Source of the DNA: Thermothelomyces thermophilus ATCC 42464
Lineage: Eukaryota; Ascomycota; Sordariomycetes; Sordariales; Chaetomiaceae
Length of the DNA stretch: 64,000 nucleotides
Assembly (NCBI RefSeq): GCF_000226095.1
Contig: NC_016477.1
Coordinates: 1,736,001 to 1,800,000 of the forward strand
Reading direction: 5' to 3'
Shown: piece by piece, positions 11,034-22,610 of the stretch
How positions within the stretch are numbered: position 1 is the first letter of the stretch
How the letters are laid out: the number at the start of each line of letters is the position of its first letter
Translations under genes and position numbers: made by a program
Notes under the pieces: generated by a model
What the model saw: only the letters and a program-made list of their open reading frames with translations
Databases searched by the model: none
What the model was told of the DNA's origin: nothing

Positions 11034-12473
11034 ATGGCGCCCAAGACGACATCCCCTGGGATGACGACAAGGAGCAGCAGCAGCAGCAGCAGCAGCAGTA
11101 AGGGCAATACCAAACGCAAACCCGTCAAACCGCCGAATGATGCTCTGCTGGCCCAGCAATACGGCGGCGGGCACGTCGGCGGCTGGGTTGACCGGCTCCC
11201 GGCGAGCGTGATTCCCTACGTGCAACTGGCGCGCCTGAGCCCGCCGGCAGGACTGCTGCTCATCTTCTTCCCGCACTTCTTCGGCATCCTGCACGCCGCC
11301 ATCGTGCTGCTGTCGTCGCGGGGCAGCAGCCACGTCGGCAGCAGCAGCAGCAGCGCCGCGGCGGCAATCCTCCGGGCGTGCGCCATCACCCTCGCCGGCA
11401 GCTTCTTCTCGTCCAACGCGGCGCACGCCTGGAACGACCTGGTCGACGCCCCGATGGACCGACAGGTAGCGCGCACGCGGGGGCGGCCCGTCGCCCGGGG
11501 CGCCATCTCGCCGCTCGGGGCCTTCCTGTTCGCCGTCTCGCAGGCGCTGCTGGCCGCGTGCTTCCTCTTGCCGATGATGCCGGACGACGCACCCGCCACT
11601 GCTGTTGGGGGGGGTGGTGGGGGTGGTTTGGGGGGACAGGAACTGGTATACGGAGGGGAGGCAGCAGCAACACCGTCGTCGCCGTCGTCGCCGTCGCCGT
11701 CGCCGGTGATCAGGGGAAGGAGGGGCGTGCTCGCCGCCTGCTACGCGCTGCCCAACATACTCGCCATCATCTACTACCCGTACGCGAAGCGGCACACACA
11801 CCTGGCGCAGGTCGTGCTGGGCTTCTGCCTGTCGTACGGCGTCGTCATGGGCAGCTGCGCCATGGGTCTGTTCCCGTTCGGCGACCTCACCACCACCACC
11901 ACCACCACCACTACCATTCCGGGCCCCCTTTCTTTCCTCGCCCGGGCTCCCTCGGCCTCTTGGGAGGGCAGCCAGAGCATCCCGGTGGTGGTGCACATCC
12001 CGACCGTGTGCCTGATGGGGGCGTGCCTGCTGTGGACCGTCCTCTACGACACCGTCTACGCGCACCAGGACGTCGAGGACGACCGGAAGCTGGGACTCAA
12101 GAGCACGGCCGTCCTGCTGGGAGACCGGACCAAGCCGGCGCTCTGGTGCGTGCTCGGGGCCATGCTCGCCCTGCTGGCCGTGCCGGGGCGGGCGGCCGGA
12201 ATGGCTCCGCCGTACTACCTCTTCACGCTGGGAGGCTGCCTGGCCTCCCTCGGCACCATGGTGCACCGCGTCGATCTCAAGGAACCTGCGAGCTGTTGGT
12301 GGTGGTTCCGCTACAGCTTCTGGCTGGCGGGGGGTTCTATCGCTGCCGGACTCGTATCCGAGTACCTAATACGGGCTGCTCCCTGGGCGGAGCTGTGCAA
12401 ACCCTGGCTGCATCTCTTTCCAAAACTTCCCCTCAGTTTAGCAGCTCCCGACGTTGAGTCTGTCACTTTCTAA
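11034..12473 (+). CDS. UbiA-family membrane prenyltransferase
   Basis: Intramembrane enzyme that transfers a prenyl diphosphate to an aromatic or other acceptor using Mg2+. One uninterrupted frame of 479 residues. A Ser/Lys-rich N-terminus (AGC repeats) is followed by PYVQLARLSPPAGLLLIFFP (residues 61-80). The first Asp-rich motif is NDLVDAPMD (N134-D142) with RQVARTRGRPVARGAISP after it. The second is YDTVYAHQDVEDD (about 338-350). Hydrophobic helices fill the rest. The protein is long for the family (about 300-350 residues) because of low-complexity insertions: a Gly-rich and Ser/Pro-rich stretch near 11,600-11,705 and a Thr run near 11,890-11,915. The motif context resembles fungal secondary-metabolite UbiA enzymes more than mitochondrial Coq2, as I recall them; the substrate is not deducible. 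Oxidases, SDR and MFS genes lie on both sides. Confidence 0.9.
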   Translation: MAPKTTSPGMTTRSSSSSSSSSKGNTKRKPVKPPNDALLAQQYGGGHVGGWVDRLPASVIPYVQLARLSPPAGLLLIFFPHFFGILHAAIVLLSSRGSSHVGSSSSSAAAAILRACAITLAGSFFSSNAAHAWNDLVDAPMDRQVARTRGRPVARGAISPLGAFLFAVSQALLAACFLLPMMPDDAPATAVGGGGGGGLGGQELVYGGEAAATPSSPSSPSPSPVIRGRRGVLAACYALPNILAIIYYPYAKRHTHLAQVVLGFCLSYGVVMGSCAMGLFPFGDLTTTTTTTTTIPGPLSFLARAPSASWEGSQSIPVVVHIPTVCLMGACLLWTVLYDTVYAHQDVEDDRKLGLKSTAVLLGDRTKPALWCVLGAMLALLAVPGRAAGMAPPYYLFTLGGCLASLGTMVHRVDLKEPASCWWWFRYSFWLAGGSIAAGLVSEYLIRAAPWAELCKPWLHLFPKLPLSLAAPDVESVTF

Positions 12474-13979
12474 TTAGGCAACACGACTGGGGCATCCGGC
12501 CAGGATAGGATGAGAGAGACGCTGAGCGTGGCATCGTGGCGCATTGGCACGGTGGCACCTCGGGTTGTTTCCGAAGCAAGCCCTAGGAGATGAGGTTGTC
12601 AAACATGCTTACCAAGGTACTTATACAAGGAGGATTCAATTCGAATACCTTTGTGCAAGAGGTAGCTAGTGTACGGATTATACGGTACCTGATCGGTCTT
12701 GGCAGTGCTGCGTCAGCTGGGCGGTACCCGTGAAACGTTCCTATTCTCCTTTCCTGGGAGGTGGTTTCTACAGCGTGTGACATTATTAGTCCGCCGCTGG
12801 AGGGGTTATTAGGATAGTTGAAAGAGATATGCAGGCCGTGCCGTCGTCACCTTGAGGAGAATCAACTCGACAATCTGCCGTGGATGTTGTACACCGATGG
12901 ATGATGAAATGTTATGCTATTTCGAGCACTGCCCACTACTTAATTTCAGACGAAAGGGGGGAGGGGGGGAAGGAGGGGCCAGGAGAGGGGTTGGTGTTCG
13001 ATAGCAGCCCAGTGATGCACATACATACCTACTACTACTGTGTATGCTGCGCCCCACCTAACCGTTGAGTTGCAGGGTACTGTATGTATGTGCAAGTTGC
13101 GCAAATCCTGCTGTCAAGTCGGATTCAGACACTGTAACGTCGGCGCACTGCTATATTTCCGGGACGCTTGCGAATAGAATACTCTGTGCATATTCCTCCG
13201 TACATAGGGACACACTGATGCTGTCCATCCAGAGTAACCAAAGTGGTTGCGATGGCAGGACAGTTGAGCTGTGCCGCAAACTGTTACACCGGATTTGTTT
13301 GTTAATTTGCTGGATTATATGGGATCATGCAGGCATGCACCGCCCCGGCTGCTCTTCACTGCACTTCCGTCTTGTGTGTTGGGCGAGCGAGCCGATGCCA
13401 TGAATGGACTGGGCCAGAATCCGAGCCACCACAACAGTTGCAGGGTTTCCAGGGCAATTGTGCTAACCACCTCCCTCACTCGCATCTTCGTGTTTCACCG
13501 AACCGAGCGGATCTCGCGGGAACTGTGCGGGTAACTGATGCCTGCTGAGAACCTCGAAGGCGGCCCTTTCCTTTCCTTGTCCAAGCCCCTCGCACTCTAT
13601 GCATATGCGCAAGTACTGTACTTGTAATTAGCTCCTACGCTGGAAAGAACCACCTGGAGCTGTTGGCTCACCTGCACGTGCCGAATTAAACATCGTGGCT
13701 CTGTAGCACGCCTTTGCGGACTATCCAGTTACTCCTTCAATTTCGTCATTCAGCTAAGGGCCGAGAGTATCAGCAAACGGAACGTAATTGCCACCGATGC
13801 GATGCCTGGTTAAAAAAATTCGACAAACGCGATTTAACGTAATAGCAGCAGTTCAACACACGGCCCAGCGCTCGAGTCTGCGGTTCGAGCCGAAAGGATA
13901 GAAAATAAGATCCAGAGAAAAAAAAGAAAGTGTTCCGCGAGCAATTCGATCGCCAAACATTCGGCGGCATCAATCAACA
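12474..13979. other. Intergenic region, no gene seen
   Basis: Spacer between the prenyltransferase and the SDR. Frames at 13,065-13,548 on + are short, overlapping and without domains. No RNA gene is recognised. Confidence 0.55.
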
Positions 13980-15154
13980 ATGCCCGGCACGATTATCATC
14001 ACGGGCGCCAACGGGTCCCTCGCCATCCCCGCGATCGAGCACATTCTGACCAAGTACCCGGGCTATCACCTCGTCCTGACGGTGCGCAACCCCTCGGCCG
14101 ATGCCGACGCCAACACGAAGCGGCTGCGGGCCGTCCTCGACCGGCACCCCGGCCCTGCCAACACGGCGTCTGTCCGCGCCCTCGACCTCGCTGACCTCTC
14201 GGCCGTCCACGCCTTTGCCGACGCCGTCGCCGCCGAGGTCGAGGCCGGCACGCTCCCCCGCATCGCCAGCATCGTCTGCAATGCCTACTACTGGAACCTG
14301 GTTGAGGCGCCCGTCCAGACGCGCGACGGCCTCGAGACGGCCCTGCAGGTCAACCATGTCGCCCACGCCGCCTTGGTGCTGCGCCTGCTGGCGTCCAGCT
14401 TCGCCCCCGGCGGCCGCATCGTCTTCCTAGGCACCAACGCCACGGATCCCGGCGCGAACCCCAACGAGAAATATCCGCCCGTCCTGCCGGACGACCTGGA
14501 GGACCTGGCCCGCGTCCCCGAGCGCGTCGAGCCCGGCGACAGGGCGGGCACGGGTTTCTACAGGTACGCCGTGTCTAAGTTGGCGGTCACCATGTTTGCG
14601 TACGCCCTTAACCGGAGGCTGGAAAAGGTATGTGTGACCCTTCCGTCTCCCCTTCCCCTCCTTTCCCCCCCGTGGTACCACCCCTCTACGATACCATCCT
14701 ACCTTGCCCTCGTCTCTCTCCCCCCTTCTTTATTTCTTTCACGAGAAGAACCAGATTCTCTCAGAAGACTTCTCCTCCCCATGTGCTTACATGAACGCAG
14801 GACCCCGACCTCAACACCGTCACCGCGGTGACCATCAACCCGGGCAACCTCGCCGACTCCCGCGCCCTCCAAACCAACACGCCGAAATCGTTGTCGCTCG
14901 CCCAGAAGCTCGTGCTAAAACCGCTCCGCCCCCTGCTCTCCCTCCTGGACCCGCTCCTCCGGACGGCCGCTGCCGCGGGCGTCGACGTCGCCGAGCTCGC
15001 CACGGGCCACGCGCACCCCGGCAAGCGCGGCTTCTACACGCTGCTCAAGGAGAGCAAGAGCTCCGAGGAGAGCCTCAAGGTGGACAAGCAGGAGGCGGTC
15101 TGGAAGAAGACGCTCGCCTGGGCCAAGGTCACCCCCAAGAATGATGAGTGGTAG
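13980..15154 (+). CDS. Short-chain dehydrogenase/reductase (SDR)
   Basis: NAD(P)-dependent oxidoreductase with a Rossmann fold; the substrate is unknown. Two exons, 13980-14627 and 14801-15154, joined in phase 0 to 333 residues. The donor GTATGTG and acceptor ACGCAG are clear. The start MPGTIIITGANGSLA puts the nucleotide-binding TGxxGS motif at residues 8-13. DLADLS follows the second strand as expected. The usual NNAG is replaced by CNAYYW. The catalytic pair is YAVSK (Tyr196, Lys200). INPGNLADS follows the catalytic region, as in SDRs where PG starts the substrate loop. No signal or membrane segment is seen. It lies about 1.5 kb from both the UbiA gene and the MFS gene. A role in modifying a product of the neighbourhood is only inference. 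Confidence 0.9.
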
Positions 15155-16577
15155 GATGAGCGAAACGAGGTCTCTGGGAGGCTGTTTTCTTCTAAGCACT
15201 TGATGGCTGAGGGATCTGGACCGCCTTCAAAGAGAAGAAAGGTGGGCTTTTGAAAGATGGAGGAATCTCAGAGCAATATCGATGCCTAATATTTTATACC
15301 TTCTTTTTTAAGGGGGAGACTAGTTGGCCACTCCGAATTTGCTCTTGTGTGCTCCTAGTACTAATATTTAGTCGCCCGAGATGGTGGATCTTGTAATGGC
15401 AGAAATATGATGATTACCTTTGTCTTGCGTAGCTGATGAGCTTCCTTCACGCCAAATGCCACATCAAACCTAAGTAGGCGTTGCGGGCAGAACTCAGGTA
15501 ATTATGGTGGAGGAACACATAGCGAAGTGGCCTGAGTGATTCTTCTTAACGGTTTGGAGAACTCTTGGTTTTGCTCCAGTCGTCGGTCAATACCTTCGAC
15601 GTTGAGAGTGTCTGAGCATTTCCATTTCACACTGTCATTTCTACCATGCATCTAATAGTGTATACTTACACCACATGCATCGTATAATAATATATTGTGG
15701 CTTGCTGCGCGCTGCCACTTTTCAGTGGGCATGATTCAATGTCGTGGTAAGCGCGACGGCTTCCCTCTCTGGAAACGATCCCCTAAACTTCGACTTCATA
15801 TTCCCCCGAACCCCGAGATATCCTGTCCTGGGCCTAGCCTATTACCCCTCCTTCTCCTCCTCCTTGGGAAATGGGGGAAGGAAAAGAGAGAAAAAAAAAA
15901 GGGGGGGGAACAGAAATAAAGAATGGAACAACATGATTTCGAGAGCGAGGGTGAGAGATGAGTAGGGAAGAGGAAGAGAGAAGTAGGGGTAACTGGTTGC
16001 CTAGTCGGATTCGCTAGGTCTTAACAAGGATTTTTAATTTTTTTGGTTCTTTCTCTTCATCTCACGCGTTGTGCTACATTCTGTTCTCTCTCAGTTGTTC
16101 TTTCTTCTTCTGGACAGTGACTTGTGCTTTGTTATGGCTCCGAGCCTTTAGTTGATGGTTCGCAATTTGCCGAGTGAATATGGAACATATCACCGCCCCG
16201 GAATGTCAATGTCATCCCTAGAAACATTGCGAAGCCCTCAGAACAGTCTCGTTTGGCAAGCCTATGGCGATAATATTAGCATTAAAGACCATGAGGTGAT
16301 AGTACACCAGCCCAGCTCGACGAGAAATACTCCGAAGCTCATCGGCCGATTCAAGGCCATGGTCAAGCTCCTTTTATCCATCGCCTCTAGATCGCTACAA
16401 CCATTTTTCTTTTTGGTTCGACATGCTCCGTCTTCCCCTCTATATGCGCACATTTATAAGCGTATGTACTGTACGCTAGCCAAACCGACTCGGATTCGGC
16501 ATCCGGCTACACCCGGCGCAAGCTTCCTATTCTGTCCTCCCCTAAATTATCTCGTTCGAGAACGTCGGGTTGAGGTA
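15155..16577. other. Intergenic region between convergent SDR and MFS genes
   Basis: Probably 3' untranslated and spacer DNA. The frames at 15,695-15,965 and 16,152-16,700 on + show no domain, and the latter runs into the opposite strand of the MFS gene. Confidence 0.55.
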
Positions 16578-18583
16578 TCAGAGAACATATCGGAAGTTCG
16601 GTCCATAGTTCTCCACGGCCACACTCTCCGACTTGCCCTCCGTTTCCTTCTTTACAGGGCCATACTTGCGGTCGAGCTTACGGTTCTCCCACATGAGTAA
16701 GACGCGCTGGGAAAGGGCGAGAATGGCCGAGAAGAACATGAAGGAGGCGCAGATGCTCATGCCCTTGATATACCTTGGCCTCTCTTCCAAGGGAAAGACG
16801 TTGGTTCCCAGGAACGGGCCGCACTGGCCGATAAGATTGATGAGGACAATTGACATGCCGCGTCGTGTGTCATTGCCCTGGTTGTCTGCACATGGTTCCG
16901 ATGAGATTAGCTGGGGTTATGAAACAGAAAAGAAGAAAAACGTGGGAGGAAAAAGGGGCCAGCAAAGCACATACTCAAGGTAAGAGCCAAGATGTTGGGA
17001 ATGGTCGAGAAGACACCGGCAGAGGCCAGGAAGGTAGCGAAGTAGCGGACCCCGACTGTTTCGACCGTGGCAAGGATGATATATCCCACTCCGCCGATGG
17101 CAGAGGTAACAAAGAGCACAAAGCATCGCTGCTGCGTCTTGTCGGCAATCCACGTGGTAATCAGGGCAAACAGGAAGGCGGCAAAGGATGGAGGTGCAGA
17201 CAGGCCCTGTGCGTTGATGGCGGTGTAGCCCATGTCTTCAAGGATAGTGGGCAGGAAGACGGGAAGGCTGGAGTAGCTGACGTTGCCGCAGAAGTACATG
17301 AGAGCACACATCCAGGCCTTGGGGTCGATGAAGATGGAGAGGACGTCCTTGAGCTTCACCCCCCCGATCCTCTCGCTGGAAACGCTGCCGACTTGGCGCA
17401 CGGTCCGAGACCGAACGATGGCTCTCTCCTCAGTCGTGACGAACCGGGCCTTCTCGGGGGAGTCCGGGATGAAGAAGAACGCAATGACGGACATGAGAAC
17501 GGTGGGCAGGCCCTCGACGAGAAAGAGCAGGCGCCAGTTGGCGAGCTTCGAGTGGCCGCTGGTGATGCCGTAGGCGAGAGCGCCGGCAAAGGTCGACGCC
17601 AAGGGAGCCGCTGAGGCGAAGATGCCGCATCGGAAACCAATCTCGTGCCGGAGGTAGAAGAAGGACAGGAGATAGATAATGCCCGGTCTGAAAGCAAGCC
17701 CGACTCTTAGCACAAGCGATACAGACTAGACTGGACTGCGTCGGTCAGGTCACGACGCACCCGTAGGCCGCCTCGAAGGCGCCGAGAAGAAACCGCAGAG
17801 CCATCTCGCCCCCCCAGCTCTGCACACCGGCTTGCACCGTGGCAATCAGTCCCCTGTTGTGTTGTGCATGCCATGTCAGTGATTCAGTGAGTGAAATGGG
17901 CAATAAAGAGAGAAATGCCCCAAGGGAACAAGACAGGAAAGGAAACACAAGTGTAACATGAAATAAAGAATGGAGATAAGCGAAGATAAAAGATTAGATA
18001 AGGTGTGAGACAGGATTGAAGACTGACCAGCTGAAAACAACAAGGCTTCCGACGATGTGCGGCGGGAAGACCTTCCACAGTAAGACGCTAAACTCGGCGA
18101 TGACATATGTAATGTAGAACATGTTGAGCAGCCAGTTGTAGCGGTTTGTGTCCAGGGCGAGATCCTTCGCCATGCCCGCGATCCTGGCATTGCCGATGTT
18201 TCCTCGGTCGAGGAAGGCGAGCATATCTTGGCATCAACGCCCGTCACCGTCATGTCAGCGAGCCACGTCCTCTTGGTTGATGAGTTGGCTTGATCCTTCC
18301 GTCTCTCCCGTTCTCAATAGGGGAGGTAAGATGAGACATGAGAAGGCGGGGTAGGCAGGCAAGGCAGGCAAGGCAGGTGGTGTGGCGGCATTCACTTACA
18401 CAAGGCGAAGAACAGCGTCATGAGGTTCCAATCCAACTTCATGACAACGCGGGCCTCCTGCCTGCGCGTGTAGTTAGGCGCGGCAGGGCTCTGCTGGGGA
18501 GACCCATCGTGGAGCGAATCAGTCTGCTGAGGCGCCAATTCGCCCACTTCCAGGTCGGAGGGGGGCGGCTTCTCGTCCGACAT
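16578..18583 (-). CDS. MFS permease, anion:cation symporter (allantoate/TNA1-like) family
   Basis: Twelve-helix plasma-membrane transporter of the ACS family, whose members take up allantoate, nicotinate, vitamins and similar organic anions. Exons on -: 18583-18400, 18226-18028, 17853-17761, 17687-16975, 16885-16578; phases close to 498 residues, the usual family length. A polar N-terminal tail (MSDEKPPPSDLEVGEL) precedes helix 1, which ends in the hallmark MLAFLDRGNIGNARIAGM. Further landmarks are RFLLGAFEAAYGPGI, FRCGIFASAAPLASTFAGAL, WRLLFLVEGLPTVLMSVIAF, FFIPDSPEKARFVTTEER, NNQGNDTRRGMSIVLINLIG and GPFLGTNVFPLEERPRY. The tail is charged. It is convergent with the SDR. It could serve a metabolite pathway or be an independent nutrient permease; the substrate is undetermined. 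Confidence 0.93.
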
Positions 18584-20164
18584 GGCTGGGGCGTGCCGCT
18601 GGAGCCTGGAGCGCGTGAGACCAGAAACAAGGCACGCTATGGAAGGAGACCCAGACACTGGATCACAAGGCAGGACGTGACGGAAGGAAGGCCAAGAGAA
18701 AAAAAAGAGAAGGAGCCTCGGGAGTTTTTTTTTGGGTAGGAGAGGGGGTAGGTGGGTGGCTGTGGGAAGAAATGCAAGCGCAGATCGCTCAATGCGATTG
18801 TGCAAATGGAACGTTCAGGTGGTACTGGAAGTATGACTGTGCAGGAACGAAGAAATGTATGTATGTATGTATGAACATATGTACTGTACTCTATAGTTAC
18901 GGAGCAGGTAGGGATAGAGCGTAACGTTAGCCTGCAAACCGGGGAAAGCTTGACCGAAAGCTTGTTCGGTGCTTGCAGGGCTCGGCGATCGCCAAGTAAG
19001 ATTCCCCCATTGGGACAATGCAAAGCGCACATAAGACAGTGTACGTACGGTGGTCTCAGAGGAGGTGAATACTGTACTTCAAACTGTCCGGTGCTGCCAG
19101 TTCGGGCTCCTGCTCCGCCAAGGTAACGATACCTTCCGGAAGGTACATACAGTATAGTATAGAGAAAGTACGGATACCACGGGCAGGTACGCGCTGGAAC
19201 TCTGGAACAAAGGCGCCACTTCGCTTCCGAGTCCCCGTCGTTATGGACAATCTTATGAACAATTCGAGGACACGAACAATTGATGCACATGCCGATCGGG
19301 CCGTGATATTCCCAGATGAATTTGCTCGCCTATCCGACTCGAGGCGTCGAGCTTACTCTGACAAATACAATTTACAACGTCAGCTCGAGAGAGACCGCGA
19401 TGCCCGTGTGCGGCACCGACTGACTTCTTCAGGGAGCGAATGGAACGAAATGGAAGGAAACGTATGTTGTGTAACGTACAAGCTCGTCTTCGATTCATCA
19501 ATCCATACACCCAGGTCGTCCTTTTCTGCTTAGGCGCCGGCTGTGCCGCTCGTCTGCGTTGCCAATCACGGAATGGTAACACGGAACCATGCATGGACGG
19601 GTGAGGCCGAACTGTTCGTGCCGTCCGGCCGCCTTTTGATCGGAACCCCAGCCGGCAAGTCATGATCAGACCTTCCACTTCAGCACTAGCTCCCCGAGGA
19701 TCAAACCCGAGGCGTTGCGGCCTTTGGGGAGAAATTCCTCCCCTCCATGGGGGTCAGATTCGACATATTAAGTAGCAGTTGAACAAGTACTGCGTATGTA
19801 CATGCATAATTACGTACGGGTCGCTCGTTCCGGTTTGCCGCTTGATTGGCATGGCACCTTATGTAGGAGAGGTAATTTACGAGTATGTAGGTACGGAATA
19901 ATCGCGGGTGGTAGGTAGTCTTGTCGCCGCTGCGCCTCCCCTGAAACCCGTCTTTTCAACGGTTTCCTTTTTCACCTCTGCCTAAGCCTAAATCATGGTA
20001 GCTAGCTATTTTTTTTATCATGCCGGCCCTGGCCTAGCATCGGCTGCTTATTTCTTTCTTAGGCTTCGACGGCGACGACTTTTCCATCTCCCATCTCGCT
20101 AGGTCTGCTGATCCAAAAGCTAAGCACCAGGGCCGTCGCCACGGCTCGTCCGACTCTTCCGACC
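18584..20164. other. Divergent intergenic region, no gene seen
   Basis: Holds the 5' regions of the MFS gene (-) and the second rhodopsin-domain gene (+). An ATGT tract lies near 18,855. A 217-codon frame on - at 18,637-19,290 has no domain and overlaps the MFS leader. No tRNA could be supported. Confidence 0.55.
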
Positions 20165-22002
20165 ATGTCCCAACCCGGAGAGCCTCTGACGCCGGAGCAG
20201 ATCGCTCACTTCAACGACTCGAGACAGTCGGCGCTCTGGGGTTGTCTTACCGTCTTCTTGGTCATCAACAATGTGGCCATCGCCGGCAGGCTGTGGGCCA
20301 CTTGGAAGACCGGGTCCCGCCAGATGCCCGTGAGGGCCGAAGGAATCTCCATCGTCCTCAGTGGAGTTCGTCTGCCCCCGTCCCCCTCCCCACTCTCCCC
20401 CGATCTCCCCGTATTCCGTTGTCCCGTGGACCCCGAACCCGGGCCGGCCTCGCCCAGGAACTTCATCATCTGTCACTGTTCACCACCCGCAAAAAAAAAA
20501 AAAAAAAAAAAAAAAAAATAAACAAATCAACCAAAATACAGTCTGACCATAGCCGAAATCGCAGGTGCTCCTGAATGTCATCATAGGTAACTTGATGGCA
20601 GCAACCCATTACGGGCTGGGTTTACACTACTGGACCGTCAACGCCCGGGATCCGCACTACCCACGCAACCTGTCAAAGACCTTTATGGTGAGCAAGCACC
20701 TCTTTCTTTGCCTTCCTCACCTTCCTCCCATGAGGAAGAGAGAGAGTCTGCGTACAATACCCACCCAGGCCTTTTACCGTGCATACACACATCTGTACGC
20801 ATCATCATCATTATAGCAAAACACCTTCTCTGACCGACTCACCACCGCTAGCATATCTGGATCACCATGGTCCTGATGAGCTCCTTCTTCGCCTGCATCA
20901 AAGTCACGCTATTGTGCTTCTACAAGCGCCTATTCCTGGTGTCGAGCTCGAGACTGCGCATTTTCTGGTGGGCCAACCTCATCTACGTCGTCCTGTGGTT
21001 CTTTGGCGGCACCGGCTTCTACCTCTTCCAGTGCCACCCGGTCCAGTGGTACTTTTTGCAGCACTACGAACGCTTCAACAAGCCCGTCCCAGGCGGCGTA
21101 ACAGGCCAGTGCGATGCCCAAAAAGTGACCAACGTCGCTATGCCCGTCATCTTCAGCCTCATCTCGGATCTCGGCCTCCTGGTCCTGCCCATCGCCGCCA
21201 TCTGGAACCTGCGGCTGAGCAAGTGGAAGAAGATCGGCCTCTTTGCCGTCTTCGGCATCGGTCTGGCCGCCTGCATGCTCGAGTTGGCTCGCATCCTGAA
21301 CCTGCTCCTCGACACAGACGACAAGACGGACCCGAGCTGTAAGTTACCTAATAACACTGCGTTTAACCGGCTTTATTTACACTTTATGCACCCCCTTAAT
21401 CATACCCTCTTTGTTTGCCCCCCCCCCCCCCAGTTGATCATGGTTGACTGACTAACTGGAACCTGCGCGGCCCCCACCCCCCCCCCCCCCCCCGGGCAGA
21501 TGGCGTCGCCAACTTCCTCATCCTCACCGCCGCCGAGGAGACGTGCGCGGTGGTCTGCGCCTGCGTGCCCGTCATTGGCCCGCAGGTATACAGGTACCTG
21601 AAGCGCACCGTAAAGGGCACCTCCAACAGCTACCGGTATCCCTCCAACCTGAGCAGGCAGCTGGCCACCTGGCACAGCGCGCCGGACGGCTTCCAGCGCT
21701 TCGGCAGCGATAACCATATCGTCCCGACGCCCCCCGGTTCCGACGCGGCCGGCCGCTCGTCCATTTCCAAGGCCCGCGACAACGGCCTGGTCCCCCTCCA
21801 GACCGTCGTGGTCGGGGGGAAGCCGGACCCGGACGACGGCGAGCCGTACGAGCACCACCTTGCAGCTGCGGGCGAGCATCGTGACGCGGGGTCTCGGGAT
21901 GTGGATAGGATGGGCCAGGCCAGCCCAACGCCTCCGGGAATTCACGTACGGACTGAGGTCCAAGTTGTGCACAGTGACGTTCAGGGATGGAATGCGCGAT
22001 GA
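20165..22002 (+). CDS. Rhodopsin-domain (PTH11/SAT4-like) seven-helix membrane protein
   Basis: Second member of the fungal rhodopsin-domain membrane family in this window; a putative receptor or sensor with unknown ligand. Four exons: 20165-20365, 20565-20687, 20852-21338, 21500-22002; phases close to 437 residues. Helices include ALWGCLTVFLVINNVAIAG, IWITMVLMSSFFACIKVTLL with CFYKRLFLV after it, FWWANLIYVVLWFFGGTGFY, and VIFSLISDLGLLVLPIAAIW before a KWKKIGLFAVFGIG loop. FQCHPVQWYF and GQCDAQKV provide the paired cysteines of the second extracellular loop. The last helix, FLILTAAEETCAVVCACVPV, is followed by a polar tail of about 145 residues. The first donor (GGA|GTTCGT) is the weakest junction. 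Intron 1 holds an A28 run and intron 3 two C runs just before the acceptor. Confidence 0.87.
20491..20518 (+). repeat. Homopolymer A run (28 A) in intron 1
   Basis: Twenty-eight A within the 199-bp first intron of the rhodopsin-domain gene, about 45 bp before the acceptor. Confidence 0.9.
21418..21493 (+). repeat. Two C homopolymer runs in intron 3
   Basis: C14 at 21418-21431 and C17 at 21477-21493. The second directly precedes the acceptor GGGCAG. A branch-site-like GACTAAC lies between them near 21,448. Confidence 0.85.
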
Positions 22003-22610
22003 TGTTATGGGAGTCATGAGCGATGGGTTTTGTAATGATGGTTTTTTTTCTCTTTCATAAGGTTTTCTAGAAAGGAGGGACGTCCGGCGCTTAGCGAGTA
22101 ACTAATTAAGTATACCCTTGTTATTTTGGCGACTTCATTCAGGAGAATATCAATGGCAATACATTACGGATCAATTATTATGTCAACTGATCTGTCACGA
22201 ACAGAGTCTTCAATTCAGGTATTAGCTAATATCCCCAGCGTTGGCCTGCTCATGCATTTTTTGTCGACGACATGGCCAATTGATAGATGATGGTTTCCAA
22301 TAGATGGAAGATGGTTCCAATTGATGGAAGAAAGTTAGTAGTATTGTAAATAGTTCAAAAGAGCGATGTCTCCTTCCTACGTTTGCTGGCCCTGTTGGCT
22401 CTGTATAAGTAGAGGATAGGAACAAAGAACACTCCGTTTACCAGCCCGTTTGCCAGATCCACAGGGCTTATCTTATCCAACCTTACATGATGGACGCGTC
22501 CGTCGACAACGTACTGCATCACCAATCAACCAGAGACGCCGACCAAACAGTTAATTGGAAATTACGCACTACGTAAATTAACGAATATTGAATACAATAA
22601 CTAACCCTTC
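22003..22610. other. Intergenic region between convergent genes
   Basis: AT-richer 3' flanks of the rhodopsin-domain gene and the cupin gene. It has near-repeats of the form TTGATAGATGATGG near 22,280-22,330. No gene seen. Confidence 0.55.

Noticed and set aside
10947-12266. 439-codon frame on - opposite the prenyltransferase
   Set aside because: Shadow of the UbiA gene; low-complexity Arg/Gly/Glu content and no domain.
13820-13900. B-box-like GGTTCGAGCC on +
   Set aside because: No A box or acceptor stem at the right distance.
16152-16700. 182-codon frame on +
   Set aside because: Runs into the antisense of the MFS 3' exon and has no recognisable content.
16850-17614. 254-codon frame on +
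   Set aside because: Complementary to the main exon of the MFS permease.
18637-19290. 217-codon frame on - upstream of the MFS gene
   Set aside because: No domain, covers a microsatellite, overlaps the permease leader.
19680-19740. tRNA-like T-arm GGTTTGATCC on -
   Set aside because: The T-loop lacks the invariant C and no cloverleaf of correct length can be drawn.
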